Assembly: GCA_032433595.1 (NCBI GenBank)
Contig: JASWJB010000058.1
Span: 62,001-126,000, forward strand
DNA length: 64,000 nt
From: Conoideocrella luteorostrata
Lineage: Eukaryota > Ascomycota > Sordariomycetes > Hypocreales > Clavicipitaceae
Direction of reading: 5' to 3'
Shown here in pieces: positions 22,435-36,795 of this stretch (position 1 is its first letter; the number at the start of each line of letters is the position of its first letter). Under the pieces are notes generated by a model. The model worked only from the letters and a program-made list of their open reading frames with translations. It had not been told where the DNA came from and made no database searches. A program made the translations under genes and the position numbers.

Positions 22435-25400
22435 AGGTTATCAGAGTAGACCACGCAAGAAATTTATTAAGTATGCACCATTCTCTAGGCACAGCTACCG
22501 CTTGACGACATAACATTATTCCCCTGTGTGTTGTGTTGTTCTGAGACTTGACTTACTCAAACGCTCCTTCGAAGTGTGGAAGACTACCATGGCAGACTGT
22601 CTCCCCAGCGCCGAACCAAGTACGATTGTCATGGCATTTACATATAAATTAGTGTTTTACTGTCAACCTATGTAGTGAACTGTATATTTAGATGTCTTTG
22701 ATACAACTTCCTAATGTTTGGAGGAGGATGGGATTCCACAAAAAGTGTCGAGCCTCACATTTTGCATCGGCATATCCTGGTCGGTTCGTGACGCTCCCGC
22801 CTGCGAGCAAAGACCTATTGACAAGGCGGTCTGGAGAGGCTGCTAGAGAGCCCATAGTTAAATAAAACTTATCAGCATCCAATTATAGTGTACGCTTCGA
22901 GAAATACACCAAGAAGCTCTTACCAGGATAGTCGGGATACTTACTGCAGATTTGCAGATTTGCAGAAGCGTCTAGGTAACGCATCAAATCTTACGGTTAT
23001 GCTCCGGCCAAAAAAAAAATTCAGAGGAGAAGAAGAAAAGAAGGAGAAAACTCCAATTATTCCCACCTTAAAGCTAAACGTCAGTTATAATATATAGCAC
23101 AATGCCTTTGTTATCGCAAGTGGATGCTGCAGCAAGAGCGCAGACCCACTTATTTAGTGGCGACTAATCGCCGTCCGCCTGGCGCGCAACAAGCCATGCT
23201 GGGCTTATAACAATATTCTGTGGCTGCGACCAGGGAATACACAAAACTGCGGAGTTCTCGACCTTGAACGGGCGCGGAGAGAATGCTTGCCTGCGGCCCG
23301 CAGTGCGAAGGCGCATCGAATTTGGCAACCTGTATTGACGATCTCGCTTGTCAATTCCTGAAATCGACCAAATTTGCTCTTCGTGCCGCATCGTAGGCTA
23401 GTCATTCCCCTCCAAGCCCGTTCAGTCCTATTTGTCGGTTTGGCTGGAGATGTGATAATCTCTGAAACCATAAGCAAGTGACCTGGAGCAATGCTGGGCA
23501 TCATAGCAACATAGCCGCTCAGCTGTGTCACGACCCTTTTGGCCAAAGACCGAGTTCTTTCTCAACGAACCCGATGAGAAGGTTACTCTTTGCTCTCTCA
23601 GCTTCAGTGGCTCTTGTAGTGGTACCTGTAACGAGGCGGCAAGAAAAGAAAACTGAGATTTGATCACTGCTCCATGAACGACATCCCGATCCATCGCCAT
23701 CGGATTCGTACTTGTCTCGCCAAGCACTGGTGATTGTGTCAAAATATTCGACTTTGATACCGGCGCAGTTGAGAGAAGCTCTTCAAGCTTAGTTTGCTGT
23801 GATAAGGGCATCATCGAGTTTGAGTTGTCATACGATGATGGTGGCTTTGGAGCTACCTAGGGTGTTTAGCCCTTGAATGCCTCCTAGGTTGGGGTTGACA
23901 TGTCGGAACAATTAACCGTTCAACCATTAGAGCAAAATTGTAGGCCTACTGAGTTTCTTTCCAGTAGCTGCAATTAGGGCTTATATTCCGCGCAAATGAT
24001 ACGAACGGACTCCTCAGGACCAGCGGTGAGCAGGGGTACCAGTGATTTCCAACACTGTCATCGGAGTGCTTATTGGTCGTAGCTGAGAGAGATATAACAC
24101 TGCCATATTGGAGATGGCTATTTCATCCTTTGATGGAATAGGCATGAGGGTTTGAAGGTTGCACACTGGCTAGCGCACTCGTGGTCACGCAATTTGCTGC
24201 AGGATGTCACGAGGCAGGAAGTAATTTAGCCATGTGCGCAAAAAGATACAGGCCCAAGCTGTACGAAAGGAGAAGTTCAACCTCTGGTTCCGTTCACCTG
24301 GCGGTCGTTTTCGTTCAAGATATAATTGCCAATTGCTCGTTCCACTCCGCTACTGGCAGAGGTAGTGAAGGATCTGCAGCTGTACAACGTTCTTCTGGGG
24401 GTTTTTTTTTTAACATTATGTGTGTGTGTTAGGCCCTCAAAAACAGAGGAGGAATTCTTGTTGAAAACCTGTCTGCCAGAAATTGTGATGAATGGGATTG
24501 AGTGTCACTCCGGCCGGACAAGAGTGTTTCAGAGTTCTCTTCGAGCAGTATTCAGCTACACAGATGAAACCACCTCCCCCCAACCTTTATGGTTTAGTGC
24601 CTCTACTCCGTACAAAGTACAGCGTACTTAGATAAGCTGACGTCCGCGGGATGCTGCTAAAACACAAAATGCGAAAAGGTAGTTTGTTAATGTTAAAGAC
24701 GTTAGAAAGGTCTACCAGCGCCTTCCGGAGCGGATTGCGGACGGTCATTTTGAAGACCTCTGCCACGAGTGGCAGCTTCCCAGCCAGTAAACACCAAAAA
24801 TTACTGTTTCAACCCGCTGTGCCGACCAATTTGAAGATATTAGAATGCTTTTATAGTGGACGAGTTGTAACATATTACTTGTACTTGGCTGCGGATAAAT
24901 GCTCTGGGAAAACTGAGGTTCCTGCTGCATGAACAAACAATCTAGAACGGCCGTTAATTTGCATCAGATTGCCACCCAAGATCTGGTGCGTCGCTAACCC
25001 TAGACTGGAATATGCACTGTCAGTGCAAGGCTAGCCACGGGTTTCTGGTGGCATTACGGTGCTCTACCATGAGCCTTGGCCTGGACTACGAAGACTGCCA
25101 CTGGGTTCAACATGAGCGGACCCAGCGCCTTATTGACCTACAAAAGCTCAAACTGGACAACTCTGCTTTTAACTAAAATTTTATTTAGCGCCCTTCTTTA
25201 CTCCTTCCTTAAACTGGTGCCTTCTTATGTAGACAACGGTGATCACTCGCAGATCTGTCTGCCTGACCTTGGATAAAAGAACAATGGCGCGGCGAGCCAG
25301 CAGTTGAGGTGCCAAAGTCAAGGCCGGCCTACAATCACACTTCAATGACAGACAATCGTTCTACAAATGATAACATGGAAACTAATATTCTGGTATGGAA

Positions 25401-26520
25401 GCCAGGTGACGTGGAGATAATCAACTTCTTTGATGACTGCTCTGGCTCTGGGTCGTCCTAGTCGTTCATATGATACAACTGGTGATTGAAGAATAAATCC
25501 TGTAGTAGACTCTGGTGTCTTTCAGCGGGTTTCGTTTATGGTTTGTTGATGTATTCGGTACTATATAACACAACTGCCTTATACTGTAATTTTACAACAA
25601 TAACTTTTTTGGGAGTTTTATGCGGGGGAAGCGGGTCAACGAGAAGCCCAACAGCTGTAGGCCTACTCAAATGAGACGCAGAACGAGGATCAAAACATGG
25701 CATTTGGCTTCTGTGAGGGACCTTTTCGCGGCAATGGCAACATATGATCATCTGGGGAGTCATAGAGTGACAGAAAATTCCGAAATAGGCTACGGTTGGG
25801 ATTGGTTGGTATTCTAAAGGAGCAATTCTCTGATTCTCCTTCGGATCATCACTATACCGGCACTATGCTTATTTGTGTCCCTCACAGTGCATTCTTGTCA
25901 AATCCACTCTGGAGACGTGGTGTTTTCATGGTGTTTTCATATGCCGTAAATGCTGACAGACAAAGAGCCTGCTAGCCATTCACCCCAGAGGTTGCTCATG
26001 ATAATAGTCGGTCTCCTCAAACTCTACATCCCTGCCTGGGCTTCGAGGCGAGTTGGCCAGCGCAAACTTTTTCGGAAGCAGCGTTATACTTGCGAGTGAA
26101 GTCTTGAGCTGCGCATAGCTCGATGTACTCGAGCAATTAGACGAGTGGCCAGTCTATTGGCAAGGTCCGCATAATGCTGCCAAGTTCTAAATACGAGCAG
26201 GAACAAACTTAAATTATGTTTCATACAAATTTATGCTCACAAAATCTGCACTTCATGTGGCAGTATTCTTCAAGGAATGGCTGATGGACTTGTTGACAAT
26301 TAGTCAGAGACAAATTGTCATGGCGTTGAATGCGTCTTCCTCTTGTCAACAAGTCCGCCACGAGTGCCTGTCTCACGACACGTCTACTAGCGTGTAGAGG
26401 AAGAAGGTATTCGGCTGGGTTAATAGCATGAGAGAGAATCGTATAGCTGAGATTATTAGTGGAGTTCAATTACTTTCTCATTTTTTCTCTCCTCACAACA
26501 CGAACAGGCGGGACGAAGAC

Positions 26521-26610
26521 CCAGGCATGCGAGTGAAAAATTACACGACCCCTCTGTCCGCCCAGCCACAGTGACCAAGGGGTCGTGTAATTCTTCACCC
26601 GCCTGCCAGG
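26521..26610. repeat. Long imperfect inverted repeat (foldback)
   Basis: Arms 26521-26553 and 26578-26610 (33 nt each) pair at 29 of 33 positions around a 24-nt loop. The inner 15 pairs (positions 26539-26553 with 26578-26592) are uninterrupted. No coding frame uses it and no clear target-site duplication is seen at its edges. It could be a foldback element, a MITE relic or a hairpin RNA locus. Confidence 0.85.
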
Positions 26611-27622
26611 GCACATCATGCCCCAGCAAAGTCTTGGACGAGACGCTCTCCGTATTATTACCTGCATTTGTCCTGGGTCACGTTCGCGCTAGAGTCTACT
26701 TCATCTATAAAACATAGCGTGTAGAGGTTAGGCTGCCCGAGCATTTGAGACGCCTTCTATTTCGATGAACCACGCATCGGCGTTTCTGGTTCGATCGTTC
26801 GCAGCTGACAATAGTGAGTCCACTTAATACTCTCTTGGAAGGAACGCCGCGTTCGATGTCAAAGAGTGAAAGCGGATCAAGCAAACCGTGACGACATGGA
26901 TTGAGATCGCCATAGTAGCAGTGATGTTCGGTGCATGCCAATAGTCATAAGATCAGGGCATTCCACTCAGCGCATAATTACTGTAAATGACCGGGATATA
27001 AACAAACAATAGGCCGCATGCTCCAGTCGCTGAGAAGAGAACCTTGAATAGACGGATACTACACTCCAAGCGGGCCGGTTAAGGAACGCAAGGGACGTGG
27101 TGATACATGCCTGTGTAAGAGATTATTTTCGTATCCTTCACCGTAACCGGCAGCTGCGGTGAGCCAGGTATTGTGGATGTCTTGTCAAAGGCCGTGAGCA
27201 TATTGCCGAAGGAGAAAAAAGAGCACAAAGAGCGACTGTGAACAATGCCATGGTTGAGAAAAGTGACTACAAGAGTGGCAAGCAGCAATAACGCGCACAA
27301 TTACCTCAGGTAGACATGTGAGCCGCTTTGAGAATGAGCAATGATCTAATTTCGGATCAGAAGATCCGAGCGTAGTTAAGCAGACTTCTACCAGATAGAG
27401 CACCACTTTAAGGATCCACACAGAATATGTCAGATCTCAAGCCTATACAATCTCCCGATGGCAGGCTCTGTTAAGATGATGTGAGCCGCATGGATCGAGA
27501 TTTTGAGAGCAATCTCAAATTTACAAACTTGCTCCGAAATCCGGGCTAGGACAACGTATTAACATTGACAGCCAATAAGGATTCCAATCTCGTCTTAGTG
27601 ATTGGCCTGCCTCCTTAGATGA

Positions 27623-27631
27623 CCATAAAAG
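27623..27631 (+). promoter_or_regulatory. TATA-like element of the chitinase gene
   Basis: CCATAAAAG lies about 145 nt upstream of the chitinase ATG, followed by a CT-rich leader. Confidence 0.35.
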
Positions 27632-27768
27632 CCTCGCAGGTGATCTTGGACGATCAAACAAATCTATTCACTTCTTTCCTTTTGCTTACTGCTTACTGCA
27701 GCGGCTCTCAGTTCAACTTCGGACGGTACCGACACGCAGGTTTCTCAAACTCGAAAGACGGTCCCTGA

Positions 27769-29046
<1,278 letters not shown>

Positions 29047-29754
29047 GTCCTTGATAGTCACCGGAATACGAAAGCAACTTGCCATCCTCGTGATGGAATC
29101 TGGCAGTTGCAATGTTGGATACATCAGCATATTAGTGCAGATTTCAGTCTGCGCTTTCGTGAAAAACTACGCCTTACCTACCTTAGTAGCATCTCTGGCT
29201 TGTAATATCACCCACCCCTTTTTCATCTCGACATCATATGCATTCCATTGGAACTTATAAATTAATACTAGTTGGGGTATAGTTAGTATCTAATACTATC
29301 TTTTTACGCATTAATACGACCAAGCGAGTGACGAGGAGAAAAATATAACAAAATAAAAAAATTTAATGCTATCGTGACTATTGCTCAATATGTTGTCATC
29401 CAATTACAGGATAACTCATTGTAAGCCAAATCAAGATCTGGCCTCCCTGTCCCCCACCCCCTCTCCAAAAAAAAAACCCTAAAAAATCGTGCAAGAGATG
29501 GACTGAGGCGAAAAAAAGACTGCTAACCGAGTCACTCTCGGGCCCGTCCCGTTGCCGTCTATTCTAGTAATGTGTCGCCGCGTAAGCCGTCCACGCTTGC
29601 TCAACTCGCTGTCTTGAGTATCTACTCCAAGAGGTATGTTGGTGGGCCATGAGATGGTGCTGGTGCGGGTATCGATGACAGGGCACGCTGGGCAGAGCAA
29701 AATGATGATTACTTTGCGGATAGGGGGCTTTGAGGGCTAGAGAACTTGATATGG
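29047..29754. other. Convergent 3' intergenic region
   Basis: AT-rich spacer between the chitinase and RA-PH gene ends. No gene seen. Confidence 0.5.
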
Positions 29755-32087
29755 TCAGGATATAGGTGAAAACCCAACATTTGAAGCAGATGTTTTAGAG
29801 CGAGGAATGCTCCCTCGAGATGCTCCATCATATGGTTGTTTCTCTGCGATGCCGATTGCATAGTTGATCAACGGCTGGCCAGGTAGGGTTCTAATGCCTG
29901 TGAGACCTTCGTAAAACTTCGGAGGCTCAGATAAACCCTTCAGGAAGCTGAGAAGAGATAATGAATGTTCTCTTCGGTGAGAAATGGATCTTTTTGTTGT
30001 AGTAGCAGCAATCGTTGGTTTGCGTCGCCGTTGTGCTGCTTGTAAGGTGACTTTACTGGTTTCGCGAGTCGAATGCTCGACAGCAGAGGGAAACCAAATG
30101 TTTGACTCGGGTCCTGGCCTCTTCTGCTCTTCGATTTTCGCCGGCTTTTCGGGCTGAGATGCACTCAACGAGACGCGGGGAAGAGCCACATTCAGTAGAT
30201 TTGGCGTCGAAAGAATCGTACTGCCGCTCCCAGAGGGTTCTTTTTTCCGTTCTTGAGAATGTTTAGGGACCTTCGGAGTGGCGGTGAAAATATTTCTCAA
30301 AGGTTTGTAGCAATAATCCGATGGTATTGCGCGAATAGCCGATCTCTTGGTTTTCACTTCTTTGGTCGCCACATGAGCGAATATATACCAGCTTCGCCAA
30401 AAGTGTATTTTTTCGTAAAAACTGGCTGCTTGCTCTGCGTCCTCAGTCGAGAAAAAGTGAAAAAGGTTATCGCATTTAGTAGATGTAGCTTTCTTTTGCT
30501 GATTCTTAAGTACATAGCAGTACTTTGCGGGTGGCTGAACATTGCGGCGCTGAATGCTTGCGTCAGAAACATAAATATCAAAATCGGCTAAACTACATAT
30601 TAGAGTCCTGTCCATGTTTGGTAGCTGTGTATTTGATACGCTATTGGCGTAAATATCTCCGTTCTGAAGAAGAGTAATCCAACATTTATTGCATTTGCCA
30701 GGCTTCGACGAATAGTATATTTCCATAGAAAATCCTGTAGGAGGCTCTTTGGTGTGAGAGGTCGGCTCAAAGCTGAAATCTTGGTCGGTATATGATGAGC
30801 TACATGGCACGATGTGTAGGGAGTGCTCAAGATCATTTTCCCAGGAGTCCACAACATCACAAATAGCTTCATATCGACGGAGACGACGCTCAAGGCCAAA
30901 TTTGAAATCACGCTCCAGTACAATATTCGTTGCCGGATTGATGTGATGTTCTGTTTTATCAGCCGTGGCCCTTAGAATGTCGATGGGATAGGTGTCAGCG
31001 GTGATAGGTAGATCGACCATAAAAGGAGAGTATTCCACAGCGACATACTAGACCGAGCTTTAGCGATTTAAATCGATAGTATGGATGGACCTAAATATGG
31101 CAAACAGATTTTCACCTGTGTCGGTGTTGGGAAATTGAGAGGTATTTGACTTACTCGATCTTCGCCGATATTTACACACTTCGCGTTGTCAAGCTGGGAC
31201 GGAATAGTCTTGTCTCTCGATTCGACGGAGACCGTCTTGAACACGGGTGGCGAAGTCGCAGCTGAGCCGTCATTATTGCTGCAACCGTTTGAATGGCTTG
31301 AGACTGCTGACGAAATAGTCGGCTCAATTGTGCTTGGGGTCTCAGGCCTCTTAACATCACTAGCGGACAGGATACCACTGGGGAAAACGATATCGTCAGA
31401 TAGTTGACGTTCGGATTGAGGCGAGGTTGCAAATTTGACCTCGAGTTGCGCTAGTACGAGTTTCTTTCTGTCCGCTAGTACTCTGTTCATTTCAACTTCG
31501 ACGTCTGCGGCTTCGTTGGCATTGTGCTTCGCAACATCGCTAGTGACCTTGGTGGACTGTTGATGCTGCAGTTGAACGTCAAAATCCAAGCGTTCATTTT
31601 CAGTCAGCCCAGAATGGTTCTTAGCTGTATGCCCGCGCCAGTCTCCATTGCTGGGCTGGTGTACCCGTGCCGCATTTGTTCGTGCATCGTCGCCGTTGTC
31701 TCGACGTTGTCCCTCACGTTTGGTCGCCGCATCAGCGCAGTCCTCATAGTTGCCGCGTTTACAACAATCTCCGACGATTTGGTCATTAGAAAGTTTCCAG
31801 TATGAGCTTTTTGAGCCCAAACGAGAAGATTTCAGGTTAACCAAAACTTTCCGCCGATACTGTGCAGAGATGTTGATCGGGCGTGAGCCCAGCACGGAAA
31901 GTTTTGAGGGAGCAGCTTTATTGGTATTGCTCTGCCCCTGCGTGACCTCAGCGCTCTCCGGATTCGAATCAGAGTCGCGATACAGGTGAAAGCCACGCGA
32001 TGATGAAAAAACGTTGTCATGTAGCTTACGATACGACAGCTTGCACTCAAGCGGCGCAAGGGTTAGCTTTTTGTGGCTACAGTCCAT
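29755..32087 (-). CDS. RA-PH domain adaptor protein
   Basis: Two exons, 32087-31155 and 31047-29755, joined over a 107-nt intron (donor GTAAGT, acceptor CTAG), giving 741 residues. Splicing turns NIGEDR into NIGEDRYVAVEYSPFMVDLPITADT. Residues 1-300 are low-complexity, Ser/Asn-rich, with a basic start (MDCSHKKLTL). About 312-395 is a Ras-association domain (VDLPITADTYPIDILRATA ... LERRLRRYEAICDVVDSWEND). About 410-540 is a pleckstrin-homology domain (GKCNKCWITLLQNGDIYA ... RTLICSLADFDIYV ... YCYVLKNQQ ... FHFFSTEDAEQAASFYEKIHFWRSW). The C-terminal 200 residues are disordered and basic. Tandem RA-PH proteins are adaptors linking Ras-like GTPases to membrane phosphoinositides; the fungal members are poorly studied. 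The start codon is the first ATG of the frame, and an upstream exon cannot be excluded. Confidence 0.8.
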
Positions 32088-35000
32088 ACTGCGCCTACAA
32101 GCCTTTTATCGACGGAGGATCGTTTTGGTGTCCGAACAAAATCAGTTTGACGGCGAACTCTATACAAGCACGTCAGTGACATTCTCCTCAAGACAACCTA
32201 ATCGTAACTCATCGTTCAGAAACGTCTTCACGGTGAATTTTTGCACAGGGCTTATCATTCTAGAATGATGCCTCCAAACGAGTTGAAATTCTGTTTGCAA
32301 ACTGTCCCGTCCTGCCTACTTGGGAGTGGGGGTAGCATCGCAGTGAGTCTTACGTATACCAGTTGTGTTATAAAATTCGAGCGTGAATAAATCGCCGATG
32401 CCGAAACAAAGCGGCTAATGTGCAGTCTGATTGTGAAAGACTGACGTAACGCAGATCCGAAGATTAAAAAATCAGGAAAATGAGCGGCATGAACAAATCA
32501 TCTGTCTGTCAAAACGGAGGAGGGGGAGCAAAAAGTTAGTCGCTTGATGAGAACAACCAAAGGTGTGAATAAAATATGTCGGAACCAAAAAGTTCATGCT
32601 TTTACAGAATACGTGTTTAGTATCTCGTGTTTTGCACCAACTTTGCGTCTCATTCCATAGCAATTCAATCGTCTGCAAAGGGGCATTTTGCCTGATTTGG
32701 TGCAGGCACGAGGGACTAGTCCCTCGAATGACTGGATAAGCCGATTACAAAGATCAGGATGAAAGATGATTCACTACCCAAGGTCTAGTCTCAGTACGTC
32801 AATTTGGTGCTCGGATGTTAGGCGTCGAATCCCTGGAACATTTGTACGTTGTAAACCGTAAGTCTAAGCCACGATCGCTTTCCAGGGAGCAAATTCGAAT
32901 GACCACGACGGTATAAGCTCCGTATGAACTGAGTGATTGAGTGCAATACTACCCAGCGCCGCGGTGGCTCCCTGATATCAAGTAAAAGTTACGTAAGACA
33001 TCCGATGTTTCACTGGCATATATGTAGGGTGTCAAATGTTAATTATCTAACAATGCACTAATTGAACTAGTCGGAATACTCTTTGTTTTGTTTATAAGAG
33101 GTGGCCGTTGGACAAAAAGCCTGCGACTTGTATGAAAGCTGGTTTGTTTCCCTCCGGCAATTCCGTGCTATTGTGTTTGCGCCACTAGATTTTATGGCGC
33201 ATTCCCAGCCCAGCCTATGCCAAGTTTTGCGTTACATTCGCTGCAGAATTAGTACAGTGCCCCTTTTTAGTAATTCTCGGCCACATGCTGATATTCAAAT
33301 TCCAAATGGTGTTGGGTTCATTGTTTTTGTTGTTGGAAGGAGGGGTTTGTAAAGGCAGCAGTTCTCCGGTTTTTCCCTCCCTACTCAAGGGATCATGTTT
33401 AACTGCCGGAATGGTTTCAACGGAAAGTTTTAGGGCCAACACGCACAAGGTTGTCCGCAACTCTTCGGCAGACAAAGCTTATTCTCTCGCCCTTCATTCT
33501 CGCGCACTCGATGCTCAAGGCTTCGTACCTGTCACGGTGGATGTGGCAGGACATGGCAAGTACCAAAGGTGGTTTCTTGCTACGCCGCATTTTTGTGATG
33601 ATTTCTGCTTCCCATTGGACGCTGCTGGTGTTTTATTTCTAAAAAAGACCACCAAAGATGGTCAGATAAGGTCACTCTACCAACCTACGCCTTGGCATAC
33701 ATTAGATTGACCTTTCATTAAGCGACACAACTATACGTAAGCAGATGGAAACTTACCCAATCCTAACCACTGGATTGATTGTTCAGGATACTCTTAATGC
33801 CGGCAAGTGGAATCAAAAACTGTAAATGGCTATATGGACGAAGGATTGTCAAAGTTGACCTGTACAATGCTGGTGGACTTGCACTGTCGACGCTAGGATC
33901 CTACTGCAGACTCCCTTCAAGAAAGTTACCTGCTATCCTTGAAAATTGGTTGGAGTAGGCAATGGTGCATCCATGGGCTCTCAATCACTTACAACTACTC
34001 ATTTTCCCGATGATCTATGTAGCCATATCCGGGGCCAATCCGAGTCCTCAGCGTGAGTGCTTCCACTAGAGTAGTCTTGAGCAGTATATATATCTATTTG
34101 TCTCCGTTAGCCTTGTCTTATAGGTCTTATTCAGCAGGAGGTCTTGTTGTCAATATATAAGTGAGTTTTATCTCGTTCACATGCCTGTTCATAGCGGAAA
34201 TTGGTACTTATTTCTCTTCCTATTTAAAGCCAACGACCGGGTTTAGATTATCAATAGCTGTAACAACTAAATTGTAATTATTCCTTCTATATTTTCTGTT
34301 GAAATTCTTACCTCTTGATAAAACTACGCGACTCTCTCCAAAATTCTCCGCAATCACTAGGTTTCTTTCGTTCTTAACATTGTGGACCTGGATGTAGAAG
34401 TAAGTGGAATCTGCTCACCCAGCGCTCTTAAAGTCGATGTAGCGTTAAAATTTTAAGACCTATTCAATCTGAGAAGCTTGAACCATAAAACTACAATTAA
34501 AAGTCTGGTTTTCACTTACCCAAACTTGCCACATTGAGCATTGCAGCCATCCTCATAGTTCAAGCCCTAACAAGATATATGTTAGCATTAGCGTGGAGTA
34601 TACAAGCTTTGGTTTTCTATCAGCGCCTGCCAATGCCATTACAGCTGGTTGTCGGTTTGTTGTTGGCTTTCTCCAGGCACTGTTGACGTTCATTCAATTC
34701 ACTGCAGTTCCTGGCCTCTCGTGCTTGTTACATTTTCCTTGGGGTAAAGCGAGGTGACAGCTGACTTCCCCGTCTACGTCTTCCGTCTTGTTCGATGGAC
34801 CAATCACCACAATGGATTCGGCAAAGCGTGCTCAAGCCATCCACTCACCCACCTCCCCAAAAAGACGCGACATTCACATTCTCGACCTCGCGCGAGTTCG
34901 ACTACTAATTAACATTCCAGTAGCCTTTTGCGACACTGCCCTCAGTTTTGCCTATCTTCCTCAATTTCCAGATTCTCTGTAGCTGTTCATCACTGATGAA

Positions 35001-35289
35001 GGTAATGATACTGGCTTCGGTCTTGCTTCCCTGTATTTCTCATGTCTCTCGCCTCACCCTCTTTACGTCGTGTTTACCGACGCACACCTTAGACGGATTA
35101 CACCAGGACGATTTTCATCTTGAATCAGCTCTTCGTGCTGAAATCGGTATTTTCGTCTTGATTTTTCGCATCTACTCCCTGTTCCTGCGTCTACTGCTCG
35201 CAGGTTTGTATTATTCTCAGCTACCTTGCTAGTAAAGGCAGGGATTAGTGGCAGATTTCTTTGACATAAATTTGAGGCACTCTATCGCC
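32088..35289. other. 3.2-kb intergenic region
   Basis: No firm gene. The frame 33285-33710 (+) begins with ATG and a hydrophobic stretch and encodes 141 residues, but it has no homologous feature I recognise and neighbouring frames of similar length conflict with it. The region close to 35290 is the CFEM gene's leader. Confidence 0.4.
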
Positions 35290-36435
35290 ATGTTAGGTAA
35301 ATTCTTATCACTTCTTGGTCTCATTGGGGTATTTCATTTTATTGGAGTTTGCGGTCAAGAAAGTGCCGTATCATGTATTGTAAGTTTTCATGTTTTATAT
35401 CTCCAGTCCGCTATACACAAAAAGCCTTCACCAAAGCATCACCTAAACAACTTTTCTGAACAGGGGCGCTGCACGAATGAGATACGAAATAAATTTGTGG
35501 ACTTAAAGTGTCCAGATGCCAACACAGCACCATGTTTCTGCAAAAACCCAGCTTTTCTTACTGCTATTTCCGAGTGTAGTCAAGGATGTGGTGCAACTAA
35601 GGATATGATTTATGATTACCTCGCTGGACAAGAAGGGTTCTGTGTTGGTGAGTCTCGCCGACTTGTAGTAAGCCTTCCGTGATTCACTGGAGTTGAGCTA
35701 ACTTCGCACATAGGTCAAGGACTTGTAAAGTCGAGCGAAACAACTACTGTTCAGCCGTCATCGGATCTAACACCAGCAACAACAATCTCAACTACACTTT
35801 CGACTAGTAAAACCATCGATACTGTTCAAACTATGTCTAGTGTTTCCAAAACTACTACTACTTCTATGCTATCGCCTTCAGCTACACGAACTGCTGCAGA
35901 GAGCTCTCCAATCGCCAGGCCCTTGACTTCTTCTGCTTTAACGTCTGAACAAATTCGCCCATCAACAACATCCTCTTTTCCAGAGACTTCCTCTTTTACA
36001 GGGACGACCTCTGTTCCAACGTTCATCTCGACGACTTCTTCCATTCCATCGACATCTTCTATTCCAGCAACATCCACTTCGAGTACCGCTTCAACCACCA
36101 CTTCGATCATCGCCGATAACACAAATTCGGTATCTGACGGATTATCTCGAGCTGAAGTTGCTGGTATCGGTGCCGGCGTTGGAATCATGTTTTTTATCAT
36201 TGCAGGTATCATCGGTTGCATGTTTTTGAAGAGCTGTGGAAATAACGACGCCCTGAATGGTGACTTGGACAACAACAAGTCATTCCCTGGTCATGGCTTA
36301 TTTGCACATAAACACAAATCTGACTGCTCCAAGGGGGGCGTTGGATTCCTTAAAAACCTCGGCTCTGACATGAAAATGATATCAAATCGATATGATGACA
36401 TGGTTCCTCAAACACAGCCTAGAACAATGGTCTGA
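35290..36435 (+). CDS. CFEM-domain membrane protein
   Basis: Three exons (35290-35379, 35464-35647, 35714-36435) with GTAAGT/CAG and GTGAGT/TAG introns; 331 residues. The start MLGKFLSLLG is chosen because it gives a clean signal peptide ending in VCGQ. Residues about 22-91 form a CFEM module whose eight cysteines are all visible once exons are joined (SC, RC, KC, PCFC, EC, GC, FC). Residues about 93-235 are a Ser/Thr-rich, mucin-like stalk. One membrane helix follows (about 242-264, IGAGVGIMFFIIAGIIGCMF), then a hydrophilic cytosolic tail of about 65 residues with KHKSD. CFEM proteins bind haem or act as surface receptors and effectors; here the transmembrane tail, not a GPI anchor, suggests a surface sensor or anchored binding protein. 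Confidence 0.88.
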
Positions 36436-36795
36436 GAAAGACTTGAGGAGTTCTGAGGGGAAAGTATCTTTAACTCAATCTCCAAATTGAAAAACCCGCA
36501 GCACACACCAGGGACGATTGAGTCATTGTCAAATCATCATATTATCACAATGCACGACGTTGTTTAGTTGAAGTATATACTCGATACGGCATCAAACTGC
36601 TCTTATACTAATTTATAAGAATAACTGTCAAATGAGCGCATGTCAACAAGTTGGCGCTGCCAAAGTAGCTGTACAAAAGACTCGTTATGGTCAGCTAGGT
36701 ATAAATTTTGAATTTAACACATCATCTACCCTGAAAATAACTAGTATATAGCCAAGACGCTCTGGATGATGTATCTGTAAAGCATACTATGGTCG

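Noticed and set aside
23205..23814. Two overlapping minus-strand frames as a frameshifted gene
   Set aside because: Neither piece shows a domain, and the overlap gives no consistent continuation of one protein.
29755..31038. Stand-alone 427-residue protein
   Set aside because: The frame starts with GTG and lacks an N-terminal ATG; a GTAAGT...CTAG intron joins it in frame to the upstream exon, completing the RA domain.
33285..33710. 141-codon plus-strand frame with a signal-like start
   Set aside because: No recognisable domain; overlapping frames of similar size, no promoter or splice support.
35833..36278. 150-codon minus-strand frame rich in Val/Glu
   Set aside because: Antisense of the Ser/Thr-rich stalk of the CFEM protein.
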